Part shown: one piece after another, positions 13,436 through 20,024 of the stretch | How the letters are laid out: every line of letters begins with the position of its first letter | Numbering within the stretch: position 1 is the first letter of the stretch | IMG/VR virus record: IMGVR_UViG_3300031873_000043 | Location: 1-24,381 of that record | DNA: 24,381 nt | Source of the DNA: a virus | Direction: 5' to 3' (one strand) | Notes under the pieces: generated by a model | Databases searched by the model: none | What the model was told of the DNA's origin: nothing | Seen by the model: only the letters and a program-made list of their open reading frames with translations | Made by a program: the position numbers and the translations under genes

Positions 13436-15501
13436 TGTTTAAAAAATCATATAAATTTTCTGACATAGCAATTTATCAAAAAGAGAATATTTGCAAAAGT
13501 CGGCTTGACACAAAAATAAAAAGCGAGATAATTCGCGGAGTAATCCGTCCACTTCCCCTTTTGGCAGCGAATATGTCAACAGTCACGAATGCGGAATTCT
13601 CGATAGGGCTTTATAGGCTTGGGGCTATGGGGGTTTTACACAGAGCTTTTCCAAATACAGATGATTATATATCGGAAACAAAAAAAATAACAAAGGAAAT
13701 TCCCTCTGTTGCGGTTTCCATTGGAATAAAAGATTCAGATTATATATTGGTTGAAAAATTAATAAAAGCTGGATCCAACATTATTTTCGTCGATGTAGCT
13801 CATGGTTTTAATAAATATGCATTACAAATGTGCCAACATATAAAAAAATTCTATCCAACAATAAAAGTTGTCGCCGGAAATACTATTAATCCTGATATGA
13901 TAGGGATGTTCAATGATTATGTAGATGCAATAAAAATCGGCATAGGTGGTGGTAATTCCTGTTCGACGGCGACAGTAGTTGGTTGTACAAAAAATCAATT
14001 TTCTGCTATCTATGATTTAAAAGAAATCTCACAAAAATATGGTATGCCAATCATTAGTGACGGGAACATTCGTTGCCCCGCCGATTTCACCAAAGCTATC
14101 GGGGCAGGAGCTAGTTGTGCTATGGCTGGTAGTATATTCGCCAGATGCCCAGAGAGTGCTTCAGAAACGATAGAAATTGATGGGATAAAGAAGAAAATTC
14201 TGGCGGGCATGTCATGTTATAGCGACGACACAGAAATATTAACCATCAATGGATGGAAAAATTTTTCAGAAATAAAATTATCTGACGATTTAGCAACTTT
14301 AAATACAGAAACAAAATTAATGGAATTTCAAAAACCAACAAATATTTTTAATTATAATTATAACGGGGAAATGATAAATATAAATCATAAAGCTATTGAT
14401 TTATTAGTAACACCAAATCACAGAATGTATGTTGCTAAACGAGCAAGAATTAAGGATGGATATAAAGAAAAATTTAAATTCGTTAAGGCGGAACGGTGTT
14501 GTAAGGAAAATTTTAAGTATCAAAAAATATGCGGATGGAAGGGAGAATATTCCAAATTTTTTAAGATACCCGATGTTGTCTCTGGATATAAAAATAAATA
14601 TAAGAAAATAGGAACAAATTTTCTGACAGAAGAATGGATTGATTTTTTTGGATTCTGGTTAGCAGAAGGGTGGGCAAATAAAAGAATATCAAAATCAAAA
14701 AAACATATCAGTTATAATCCTAATCATTTTGTGTATTCCATAAGTATTTCAAATAATAATAAAAAATTGATAAATCATTATGTAACCTTATTAAGAAAAT
14801 ATAATATTGGTTCCTTTGTAAGAAAAAGGAATAAAAATTATGAACTTACAATACAAAACATGCCCCTTTGCAGTTATTTGATGAAATTTGGGAAGGCTCA
14901 TGAAAAATTTATTCCGAAAAAAATTAAAAATCTACCGACTAAATTATTAGAGATTTTAATAAATTCAATATTTCTCGGTGACGGTTGTAAAAACAGAAAT
15001 TCTATAACTAGTTCTTCCACTAAATTTATAGACGATATATCAGAGATATGTATAAAATGTGGATTAACTCCAACAATTCACTTGAATCATCCAAAGGGAT
15101 CTTTAGGAGAAATTAATGGGAAAAGTTTCGTTAGAAAATATGATTCATTTTCTGTTTATGTAGGTAAATATTGGCATAACCCCACCATCCTCCCAAAACA
15201 CTATAGTTTTATAGATTATAGTGGCAAAGTGTATTGCGCAGAGGTTCCTAATGGAATATTATGTGTAAGAAGAAACAATAAATATACGTGGTGTGGCAAT
15301 AGTGAATATGTCCAGAATAAATGGAAGGGTGGTTTAAAACCAGGAACTTCGGCAGAGGGCAAATTAATTCATCTTGACATAGGAGAACCAGTAGAATCAC
15401 TTTTAAATAGGTATGCGGGGGCATTAAGAAGCGCGATAAGTTATGCCGGTTTTGATAACATTCAAGATTTTCAGAGGGGGTGTGAATTTCTTCTGATATA
15501 G
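13435..15501 (+). CDS. guaC: GMP reductase (IMPDH/GMPR family) with an intein
   Basis: 688 residues: 260 extein residues, a 362-residue intein, then 66 extein residues; the spliced protein is 326 residues, the normal GMP reductase length, without CBS domains. It should reduce GMP to IMP with NADPH. LLAANMSTVTNAEF (42-55), the IKIGIGGGNSC active-site loop with catalytic Cys176, ISDGNIRCPADFTKAIGAG and, after splicing, GMSSEYVQNKWKGG…SAEGKLIHLDIGEPVESLL-NRYAGALRSAISYAG match GuaC. IMPDH is the alternative; the C-terminal EGK…G.V…..GGLRSA-like block favours GMPR. Phages use such enzymes to balance purine pools. The intein sits in the conserved GMS/S motif. The 5' end was rebuilt after an HNH insertion. 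Confidence 0.9.
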   Translation: MFKKSYKFSDIAIYQKENICKSRLDTKIKSEIIRGVIRPLPLLAANMSTVTNAEFSIGLYRLGAMGVLHRAFPNTDDYISETKKITKEIPSVAVSIGIKDSDYILVEKLIKAGSNIIFVDVAHGFNKYALQMCQHIKKFYPTIKVVAGNTINPDMIGMFNDYVDAIKIGIGGGNSCSTATVVGCTKNQFSAIYDLKEISQKYGMPIISDGNIRCPADFTKAIGAGASCAMAGSIFARCPESASETIEIDGIKKKILAGMSCYSDDTEILTINGWKNFSEIKLSDDLATLNTETKLMEFQKPTNIFNYNYNGEMININHKAIDLLVTPNHRMYVAKRARIKDGYKEKFKFVKAERCCKENFKYQKICGWKGEYSKFFKIPDVVSGYKNKYKKIGTNFLTEEWIDFFGFWLAEGWANKRISKSKKHISYNPNHFVYSISISNNNKKLINHYVTLLRKYNIGSFVRKRNKNYELTIQNMPLCSYLMKFGKAHEKFIPKKIKNLPTKLLEILINSIFLGDGCKNRNSITSSSTKFIDDISEICIKCGLTPTIHLNHPKGSLGEINGKSFVRKYDSFSVYVGKYWHNPTILPKHYSFIDYSGKVYCAEVPNGILCVRRNNKYTWCGNSEYVQNKWKGGLKPGTSAEGKLIHLDIGEPVESLLNRYAGALRSAISYAGFDNIQDFQRGCEFLLI
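14215..15300 (+). mobile_element. LAGLIDADG intein in GMP reductase
   Basis: It spans residues 261-622. Block A starts CYSDDTEILTINGW with Cys1. Block B is LLVTPNHRMYV (TxxH type, about 324-333). Two LAGLIDADG endonuclease helices are FFGFWLAEGW (404-413) and ILINSIFLGDGC (507-518). Block F is VYCAEVPNGILCVRRN, and block G is TWCGN followed by Ser of the C-extein. The Cys1, terminal Asn622 and Ser+1 needed for splicing are present; the penultimate residue is Gly rather than the usual His. Ends: tgt at 14215-14217 and aat ending 15300. It can home by cutting intein-less guaC genes. Confidence 0.93.
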
Positions 15502-15510
15502 AGACTAAAT

Positions 15511-15834
15511 ATGTTAAATAAAGATACAGTATTCTGTTTTACTGGCAAAGGCCCATTCTCTCGTAACAAAATGACAGATATAGCTATCAAGGCTGGAGCA
15601 TCGGTCACAAAATCTGTCACTAATAAAACAACTATACTAGTTATAATGGATATGAATAGCCAATCTATCAAGGCAAAAAGGGCTCGTGAAAATGGCATAG
15701 ATTTGATTGGCCCACAAACATTTTTTGTAATGTGTAATATAAAAAATAATACGTATACTGAGCATAAAGCTGAGTTTGAACAAAAAATTATTGCAGAACA
15801 AACCAAAAAACTATTGAGGAAAATAATTCTATGA
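15511..15834 (+). CDS. stand-alone BRCT domain protein
   Basis: 107 residues. The first ~75 form one BRCT domain: DTVFCFTGKGPFSRNKMTDIAIKAGASVTKSVTNKTTILVIMDMNS-QSIKAKRARENGIDLIGPQTFF, with the FTGKG...R......I...GA.v..sVt..t..LV and K...A.. G...I....F core. Only a short charged tail follows. In bacteria such domains sit at the end of NAD-dependent DNA ligase. Here it is separate, 6 kb upstream of an ATP-dependent ligase; it may recruit repair proteins to DNA ends. It lies ten bases after the GMP reductase gene. Confidence 0.85.
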   Translation: MLNKDTVFCFTGKGPFSRNKMTDIAIKAGASVTKSVTNKTTILVIMDMNSQSIKAKRARENGIDLIGPQTFFVMCNIKNNTYTEHKAEFEQKIIAEQTKKLLRKIIL

Positions 15835-16070
15835 AAATTAAAAAAATAGGAAACACAACGAGGGTGTGGTTGTCCCAAAACGACACGTTTAAATGGAGTC
15901 GCAGACCTAATGCGCAATGGCCCTGTTCTACAATAAGCGACAGAAGAGTATATGTAGAATTAAATGGTGCAAACGATATCGTTAATGTAAAAATAAATGG
16001 GAGAGATGCAAAAGATCTAGATTCCCACGAACTGAGATGTTGTCTTAATGATTTGACGAAAGGAAAATAA
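15831..16070 (+). CDS. conserved small phage/bacterial protein
   Basis: 79 residues. The pattern TRVWLSQNDTFKWSRRPNAQWPCSTISDRRVYVEL-NGANDIVNVKINGRDAKDLDSHEL matches a widespread small protein of unknown function (W..rp...WPCS.l...r........dG......D..E). The start overlaps the BRCT gene's stop by four bases. Confidence 0.75.
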   Translation: MKIKKIGNTTRVWLSQNDTFKWSRRPNAQWPCSTISDRRVYVELNGANDIVNVKINGRDAKDLDSHELRCCLNDLTKGK

Positions 16071-16071
16071 A

Positions 16072-16287
16072 GTGTTTATATATCTGTTGGGCATTGTTGT
16101 TACACTTATTATATTAATTCTTTTAAATAGAAAATTTAATTTTGGTTCCGACATATTTTGTGCAGGAATGTTTATACTGTTCCTTTGTGTTGTATGGCCA
16201 TTAACTATAATTTTATCAATAATATTTCTATTAATTGTGGCAATTGGTAAATTAAGTTGTAAAAAAGGATATTGGTTAAATGAATAA
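16072..16287 (+). CDS. small membrane protein
   Basis: 71 residues from a GTG at 16072. Two strongly hydrophobic segments (residues about 3-18 and 28-58) predict two or three membrane helices, with a short basic C-terminus (KKGYWLNE). There is no signal-peptide cleavage site or family I recognise. It resembles in style the membrane protein at 19087 (both contain a WP[LF] motif before a hydrophobic helix). Confidence 0.6.
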   Translation: MFIYLLGIVVTLIILILLNRKFNFGSDIFCAGMFILFLCVVWPLTIILSIIFLLIVAIGKLSCKKGYWLNE

Positions 16288-16339
16288 AACAACAGATACT
16301 TTTATAACCGAATTTAAAAAAATCATATGGCCAAATTAA

Positions 16340-16477
16340 ACGATTGATAATACATGTTATAAGAAGATTAATAAAAAGTGGAATTTTACTCAAAAAGAAA
16401 TAGGTGAAATATTTCGAGTTTCACAAGCCACAATTAGTGAAATAAAAAATAGAAAAAAATGGAATCATGTGAGATAA
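16340..16477 (+). pseudogene. remnant of NUMOD4-HNH endonuclease (C-terminal helix-turn-helix)
   Basis: The reading in frame to a TAA at 16475-16477 gives NFTQKEIGEIFRVSQATISEI…RKKWNHVR. This equals the C-terminal helix-turn-helix of the paralogues at 1310 (LSQRKIAKIFNVTQRVIWGII…SWKHV) and 7247. Upstream, VIRRLIKSG in another frame is the expected preceding part, so a frameshift lies near 16380. The NUMOD4 and HNH parts are missing. A short ORF (16280-16339) precedes it. Confidence 0.75.
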
Positions 16478-16479
16478 GG

Positions 16480-16737
16480 ATGAATATACCAACTATTGAA
16501 ATTGATTCAAATGGTAATATGTCAACACTTTATAACGAAGATATCGACCTTTATAGTCTTGGTCTAGTAACACATGTGCGTCGAGCAAGTTTCATAAATT
16601 TTAATGAAATAAATCAGGGGTGGGAAATAATCCATGCCAAAACGGGAAAAACAATTGGTTACTATAAAAATCGAGAAAAAGCCATAGAAAAAGAAATAGA
16701 AATATTTCAACCGGGCGGGAAATATTATGAAGAATAG
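16480..16737 (+). CDS. conserved small protein
   Basis: 85 residues starting MNIPTIEIDSNGNMSTLYNEDIDLYSLG. The pattern I..D..G....LY.d......LG...v.RAS.......G.W.....-G...G....R..A...E. matches a common phage-associated small protein of unknown function (HVRRASFINFNEINQGWEIIHAKTG, NREKAIEKEIEIF). An ATG at 16459 in the same frame lies inside the HNH remnant, so 16480 is preferred. The stop is TAG, overlapping the next gene. Confidence 0.7.
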   Translation: MNIPTIEIDSNGNMSTLYNEDIDLYSLGLVTHVRRASFINFNEINQGWEIIHAKTGKTIGYYKNREKAIEKEIEIFQPGGKYYEE

Positions 16738-17204
16738 ATTTTCTATTAATAAAATAACACGAATCGTAACGGTGGAATTGACCCAAGGTAAATATATGAC
16801 CATCGACGAATCACAAATACCGACAATCGCGCCATATCGGTGGTATGCCAACCATATTGGCCACACTTTCTATTCCCAAACAAATATTAGGAAGGATGGG
16901 CATCAGATATTAATAAGATCTCATCGTCTCTTAATGAATTGTTCGTCTGGAGACGGTGTAATAATAGATCATATAGATGGGAACGGACTGAATAATATAT
17001 TATCGAATTTACGAGCATGGGAAAAGACAGGTGCTTGGCAATATCCCAACGAGCCAGTTTCCAGGGGTACATTGGGATAAGAGGGAAAATAAGTGGATGG
17101 TACGAATCAGACTTGCGGGAAGGCGCGTACACCTTGGGTATTTCGATGTCGAAAAGGACGCAGCAGAAGCTTATGTTCGCGCCAAGACCATTCATGTTCC
17201 ATGA
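16727..17204 (+). pseudogene. frameshifted HNH-AP2 homing endonuclease
   Basis: The first frame (to about 17014) encodes an HNH domain of the HNH_3/AP2 class (SINKITRIVTVELTQGKYMTIDES, PYRWYAN, RSHRLLMN, IDHIDGNGLNNILSNLR). After SNLR it would read into a poor tail and stop at 17080. From 17013 the +1 frame gives EHGKRQ…TSQFPGVHWDKRENKWMVRIRLAGRRVHLGYFD-VEKDAAEAYVRAKTIH and a stop at 17204. This is a clear AP2 DNA-binding domain. The gene is thus split by one frameshift near the HNH/AP2 junction and is probably inactive, unless the shift is a sequencing error. Confidence 0.88.
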
Positions 17205-17298
17205 TCTTATAACAAAAACCAAAAATAGTTTATCAGAATAAAAGAAAAATGTATTGAATGGGAAATAATCAATTTCGGCTGTGGAGGAAAATATTATA

Positions 17299-17526
17299 AT
17301 GGTTAAAGAAAAATTGGACATTAGATTCGCGTTATTCAATTCCCACATAAACAATGCCTTTAACAAAGCATCAATATGTTTTATAGAAAAATTTGGAGCA
17401 GCAAAATATTGTGATATTATAGCAAAATGTTATAACGAAGGAATAATGTCAATCTTTAGTAGCCCGCCAACAGAAAAAACAAAATATTTTGTTGAAAAAG
17501 TACAGGAAATAGTTAATGAAGAATAA
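17299..17526 (+). CDS. small hypothetical protein
   Basis: 75 residues (MVKEKLDIRFALFNSHINNAFNKASICFIEKFG…YCDIIAKCYNEGIMSIFSSPPTEKTKYFVEKVQEIVNEE). Mostly helical. The ATG at 17299 has GGAGG (17283-17287) upstream; an in-frame GTG at 17281 would sit in that ribosome site and is rejected. The end overlaps the next start by 11 bases. No family is recognised. Confidence 0.55.
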   Translation: MVKEKLDIRFALFNSHINNAFNKASICFIEKFGAAKYCDIIAKCYNEGIMSIFSSPPTEKTKYFVEKVQEIVNEE

Positions 17527-17785
17527 GACCATATATGGAGCAGCCATAAATCTTGTTGGAGTATGGGGGCCGCTGAAGATGAGGTGGAACGAAAATTGTA
17601 AAGAATTTTATGATAAAACAGGAAATTTTTCAATTTCTAAAATTGGATTAAATATCAAAGAAGATGTTATAGAATTTAGTTCAATAAATAAAAAAGAAGT
17701 AAAGATATGGGTAAATGGAATAAAATGTGCTTTTAAAAGATTGTCGGAATTTACCTTTCAGGGAAAGGAAATAAAAAATGCCTAA
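17516..17785 (+). CDS. small hypothetical protein
   Basis: 89 residues, basic, mainly beta-like segments (INLVGVWGPLKMRWNENCKEFYDKTGNFSISKIGLNIKEDVIEFSSINKKEVKIWVNGIKCAF). No family is recognised. It overlaps the gene before it by 11 and the gene after it by 8 bases, so it is part of the same packed transcript. Confidence 0.55.
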   Translation: MKNKTIYGAAINLVGVWGPLKMRWNENCKEFYDKTGNFSISKIGLNIKEDVIEFSSINKKEVKIWVNGIKCAFKRLSEFTFQGKEIKNA

Positions 17786-17945
17786 ATTTAAAGTGAAATG
17801 GGATGGAAGCATATTTGCAACCTCTATTATCATCGCAGAAAATAAAGAAGAGGCAATAAGAAAAGCAGAAGATGGTGAAGTGGACATGGATAGTGTTGAT
17901 AATATAGATGATGTGGTGGTTGAGGAATGCGATGAGATTGTTTAA
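17778..17945 (+). CDS. small acidic protein, DpnD/PcfM-like pattern
   Basis: 55 residues, too short for usual gene-length cutoffs. MPKFKVKWDGSIFATSIIIAENKEEAIRKAEDGEVDMDSVDNIDD-VVVEECDEIV is a strand-strand-helix-strand arrangement with the EA.NKEEAIRKAE block found in small DpnD/PcfM-like proteins. A GGAAATAAAA ribosome site precedes the ATG. It overlaps the gene before it (8 bases) and the gene after it. The similarity to that family is weak and based on pattern only. Confidence 0.6.
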   Translation: MPKFKVKWDGSIFATSIIIAENKEEAIRKAEDGEVDMDSVDNIDDVVVEECDEIV

Positions 17946-18279
17946 TAAATATGACGAAGAAAATAATTTCAGGTGGGTAGGTTTCTATATTTTTAAAATG
18001 GTATTTGGCTTTGGATTTTCGTTTGGAAAACCAGTTTGGTACATACCATATCTTGAATTTGTTTTAAACGATAAAAATATACACAATAACACCAGAAAAT
18101 ATTTTAGTGTTTCTTTTGGATGGTTATTATTTTGTGTCGCTATTGAAATAATTCATAAATATACACCGATATCGAACGACACCTATATTTCGGTTCCACC
18201 AAAACGTGGTAAATATGTTAAAACAAAATATGTCTACAGAGGAAAAGGTAAACCATTACCATATACGAGGGATATTTAA
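17932..18279 (+). CDS. small protein with hydrophobic segments
   Basis: 115 residues from the ATG at 17932, with GAGGA upstream at suitable spacing; an upstream ATG at 17908 would overlap the previous gene more. Aromatic-rich: residues ~18-45 (FYIFKMVFGFGFSFGKPVWYIPYLEFVL) and ~59-77 (YFSVSFGWLLFCVAIEII) are hydrophobic and may be membrane-associated. The C-terminus is basic with Pro and Gly (PPKRGKYVKTK…RGKGKPLPY). No family is recognised. Confidence 0.55.
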   Translation: MRLFNKYDEENNFRWVGFYIFKMVFGFGFSFGKPVWYIPYLEFVLNDKNIHNNTRKYFSVSFGWLLFCVAIEIIHKYTPISNDTYISVPPKRGKYVKTKYVYRGKGKPLPYTRDI

Positions 18280-18644
18280 TGTTAAAAACAGCCGACAATT
18301 TTGAAATAAAGCAATATAATTACTATTATATTGTTTGTTTAAAAACCGCCACTATCAAAAAGGTAAAATGCATAGATGTTTCTTTGGCTAAACCACTACT
18401 TGCCGGAAATGATCCTAAGAGTATATTTTATTTGTTTAAAGAAGACTACTGTGTGTTTAGCGATAATTGGCGAATAAAATATGTACAAAAAGAAACTAAA
18501 GGGTTTGTTTATAGAGATTTTAATTTAGCAAAAAATTCTTTATTGAAAAAAATAAATGGCCTTAAAGGATTTTATACCAAAAAATATAAACAAACAATTC
18601 TTTTAAAGAAAAAAGATTTAAAAGTAGAAAAGGATGAAACATGA
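18279..18644 (+). CDS. hypothetical protein
   Basis: 121 residues, lysine-rich (MLKTADNFEIKQYNYYYIVCLKTATIKKVKCIDVS…YCVFSDNWRIKYVQKETKGFVYRDFNLAKNSLLKKI). Looks like a compact beta-rich protein followed by a basic helical tail. The start overlaps the previous stop (TAATG), and its TGA overlaps the next ATG. No family is recognised. Confidence 0.55.
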   Translation: MLKTADNFEIKQYNYYYIVCLKTATIKKVKCIDVSLAKPLLAGNDPKSIFYLFKEDYCVFSDNWRIKYVQKETKGFVYRDFNLAKNSLLKKINGLKGFYTKKYKQTILLKKKDLKVEKDET

Positions 18645-18832
18645 ATAATAAAAAAATAATAGTTGACATATCGGAAACCGGAGATATTTCTATAAATGGA
18701 GAGGGCTTCATTGGCCCCGAATGCCACAACCTAATAAAAGAAATAGGTGACGCGATAGGAAAAACAACTCATTCTGAAAAGAAAAAAGAATATAATATAA
18801 AAACCAATGTCAAACAGAAGGAGAGAAATTAA
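18641..18832 (+). CDS. DUF2997-like small protein
   Basis: 63 residues. IIVDISETGDISINGEGFIGPECHNLIKEIGDAIGKTTHSEKKKEY follows the DUF2997 pattern (I.i.i...G...i...GF.G..C......le..lG.......K..y). DUF2997 genes commonly neighbour DUF1257 (Ycf35) genes; here the Ycf35-like gene is at 11135. The function of the pair is unknown. A good GGAGAG ribosome site for the next ORF follows it. Confidence 0.75.
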   Translation: MNNKKIIVDISETGDISINGEGFIGPECHNLIKEIGDAIGKTTHSEKKKEYNIKTNVKQKERN

Positions 18833-18835
18833 ACT

Positions 18836-19041
18836 ATGTCCAAAAAGCATAAAAAAGCTAAAAAAAATTATAAATTATTCCCGCAAAAGTTGATTCTCCA
18901 ATAATGGCACCTAATATAAACTACTTAAGTGTTTGGAAAGAAAAGAAAGCAGATGGAGTTGAATTAAAATTGCCAAAATGGTTGTGGGAATGTATAAAAA
19001 ATGAATGTAAAGAAGCATATGAAAAAGTAAAAATGATTTAA
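18836..19041 (+). pseudogene. frameshifted gene, or two coupled mini-ORFs
   Basis: The ATG at 18836 (GGAGAGAAATT upstream) opens MSKKHKKAKKNYKLFPQ…LQ and stops at 18904. The ATG of a second ORF overlaps that stop: MAPNINYLSVWKEKKADGVELKLPKWLWECIKNECKEAYEKVKMI to 19041. The second frame reads back into the first as IPAKVDSPIMAPNIN, so a single ~68-residue gene broken near 18880 is equally possible. No family is recognised. Confidence 0.5.
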
Positions 19042-19086
19042 GAGATGAATTAAAATCAAAATTGGGAATTTAAAAGGAAATACTTT

Positions 19087-19320
19087 ATGGTTGGAGAAAT
19101 ATATTTAATTGGTATAGCTGTTACTATTTTATTGGTTATTGGTTTTTTGCCAAATAAACCTTCGTCTGTGTCACGTTTATTATTTTTTGGTTTAACAGGA
19201 ACTAATGGCATAACTGTTTTAATGATGGGAATAGCGTGGCCATTTTTGATTTTTTATTCAATTTTAAGATCTACGATATATCTATTCGATCTCTTGATAA
19301 AAATCCGTAATAAATATTAG
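19087..19320 (+). CDS. small membrane protein
   Basis: 77 residues, two or three hydrophobic helices: residues 3-21 (GEIYLIGIAVTILLVIGFL), 30-52 (LLFFGLTGTNGITVLMMGIAW) and 53-72. AAAAGGAAA upstream of the ATG is its ribosome site. The short basic C-terminus (KIRNKY) suggests a cytoplasmic end. It resembles the gene at 16072 in layout; no family is recognised. Confidence 0.6.
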   Translation: MVGEIYLIGIAVTILLVIGFLPNKPSSVSRLLFFGLTGTNGITVLMMGIAWPFLIFYSILRSTIYLFDLLIKIRNKY

Positions 19321-19330
19321 GAGTTAATAC

Positions 19331-19519
19331 ATGAACAGCATTTTAAATCAATCCGCCTGCAAGAAATTTATATTAGCTAAATTTTCTAGTATGCGTCCCG
19401 GTATGCCAATAACAAGAGTTTCTAAGGACGCAATAGAAAAATTAGAGGCAAGATTACGAGCATGGATTATAGACGAAGTGCAAAAGGCACCAAGCATAGG
19501 GAAAACATTTAAATTATAA
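19331..19519 (+). CDS. small conserved phage protein, possibly histone-fold-like
   Basis: 62 residues: ILNQSACKKFILAKFSSMRPGMPITRVSKDAIEKLEARLRAWIIDEVQKAPSIGKTFKL. The shape (long N-terminal helix, RVSKDA..KLEARLRAWI long helix, short tail ending PSIGKTFK) resembles a small phage family with histone-fold appearance. DNA-binding is inference only. Strong TAGGAG ribosome site 6-11 bases upstream. A non-coding structured segment follows. Confidence 0.6.
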   Translation: MNSILNQSACKKFILAKFSSMRPGMPITRVSKDAIEKLEARLRAWIIDEVQKAPSIGKTFKL

Positions 19520-19524
19520 AATAT

Positions 19525-19686
19525 GGGCCGTCCGGTGTGCGGGGAAATGCACACACTTGGTTTATGATATTTGGCTACCGCCATAAGGGGTGTGATAAAT
19601 GGCCACACTGGTTATCATGAGTTAAGTTCTAGGTCGCCACAGGGTTGGTGCGTCTGCCACTAGACGAGCCTTTTAAGGCACGGCCC
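19525..19686 (+). ncRNA. GC-rich, highly foldable non-coding segment (putative structured RNA)
   Basis: This 162-base stretch is visibly richer in G and C than its surroundings and has no usable ORF. Its ends, GGGCCGT (19525-19531) and ACGGCCC (19680-19686), pair perfectly. Nested inside are GTGTGC/GCACAC (19535-19540/19549-19554, 8-base loop), a 9-pair helix with several G-U pairs (19561-19569/19613-19621) enclosing GGTGTG/CACACT (19589-19594/19604-19609), and CGTCT/AGACG (19651-19655/19662-19666). It lies between a small gene and the gene at 19713. It is not a tRNA: the T arm is absent. The class is unknown; it could be a phage ncRNA, a riboswitch or a ribozyme. Confidence 0.6.
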
Positions 19687-19712
19687 TTCACTTTTTTAAA
19701 AAAGGATAATAC

Positions 19713-20024
19713 ATGAAATTTAAAATGCTTACTCGTCAACAAGTATTAAATCGTCTTCGTTCACATCTTTTATTATTTCAATGGGAATGTGGGTGGTATT
19801 TCTCCCCACAAGAAAGAGTTGGAAGTATAGACGCTAACTGGTTGTTGAAAAATGAATATGTTATATTATTGCGCCAAAATACTGTTTGGCCTGTTCTTGG
19901 TCAATACGGAAAAACCCATCTTTGTCCCATCCTAGACACAGAAAAATCACAATCTTTCAAAAATAGAAAAATGATAGAGGAGAACGTAAACAATGAAAAA
20001 ACAAAATGTATACGAAGAGCATGA
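19713..20024 (+). CDS. hypothetical protein
   Basis: 103 residues (MKFKMLTRQQVLNRLRSHLLLFQWECGWYFSPQERVGSIDANWLLKNEYVILLRQNTVW…). The middle is aromatic; the tail is charged. A ribosome site AAAAAAGGATAA precedes the ATG. It is the first gene after the structured segment, so it could be regulated by it. No family is recognised. It overlaps the next gene by 32 bases. Confidence 0.55.
   Translation: MKFKMLTRQQVLNRLRSHLLLFQWECGWYFSPQERVGSIDANWLLKNEYVILLRQNTVWPVLGQYGKTHLCPILDTEKSQSFKNRKMIEENVNNEKTKCIRRA

Noticed and set aside
19525-19686. tRNA or tmRNA, because of the 7-pair end stem GGGCCGT/ACGGCCC
   Set aside because: There is no T arm with a GTTC-type loop before the 3' strand, no anticodon arm in position, and no CCA; the length is 162 bases with several unrelated hairpins.
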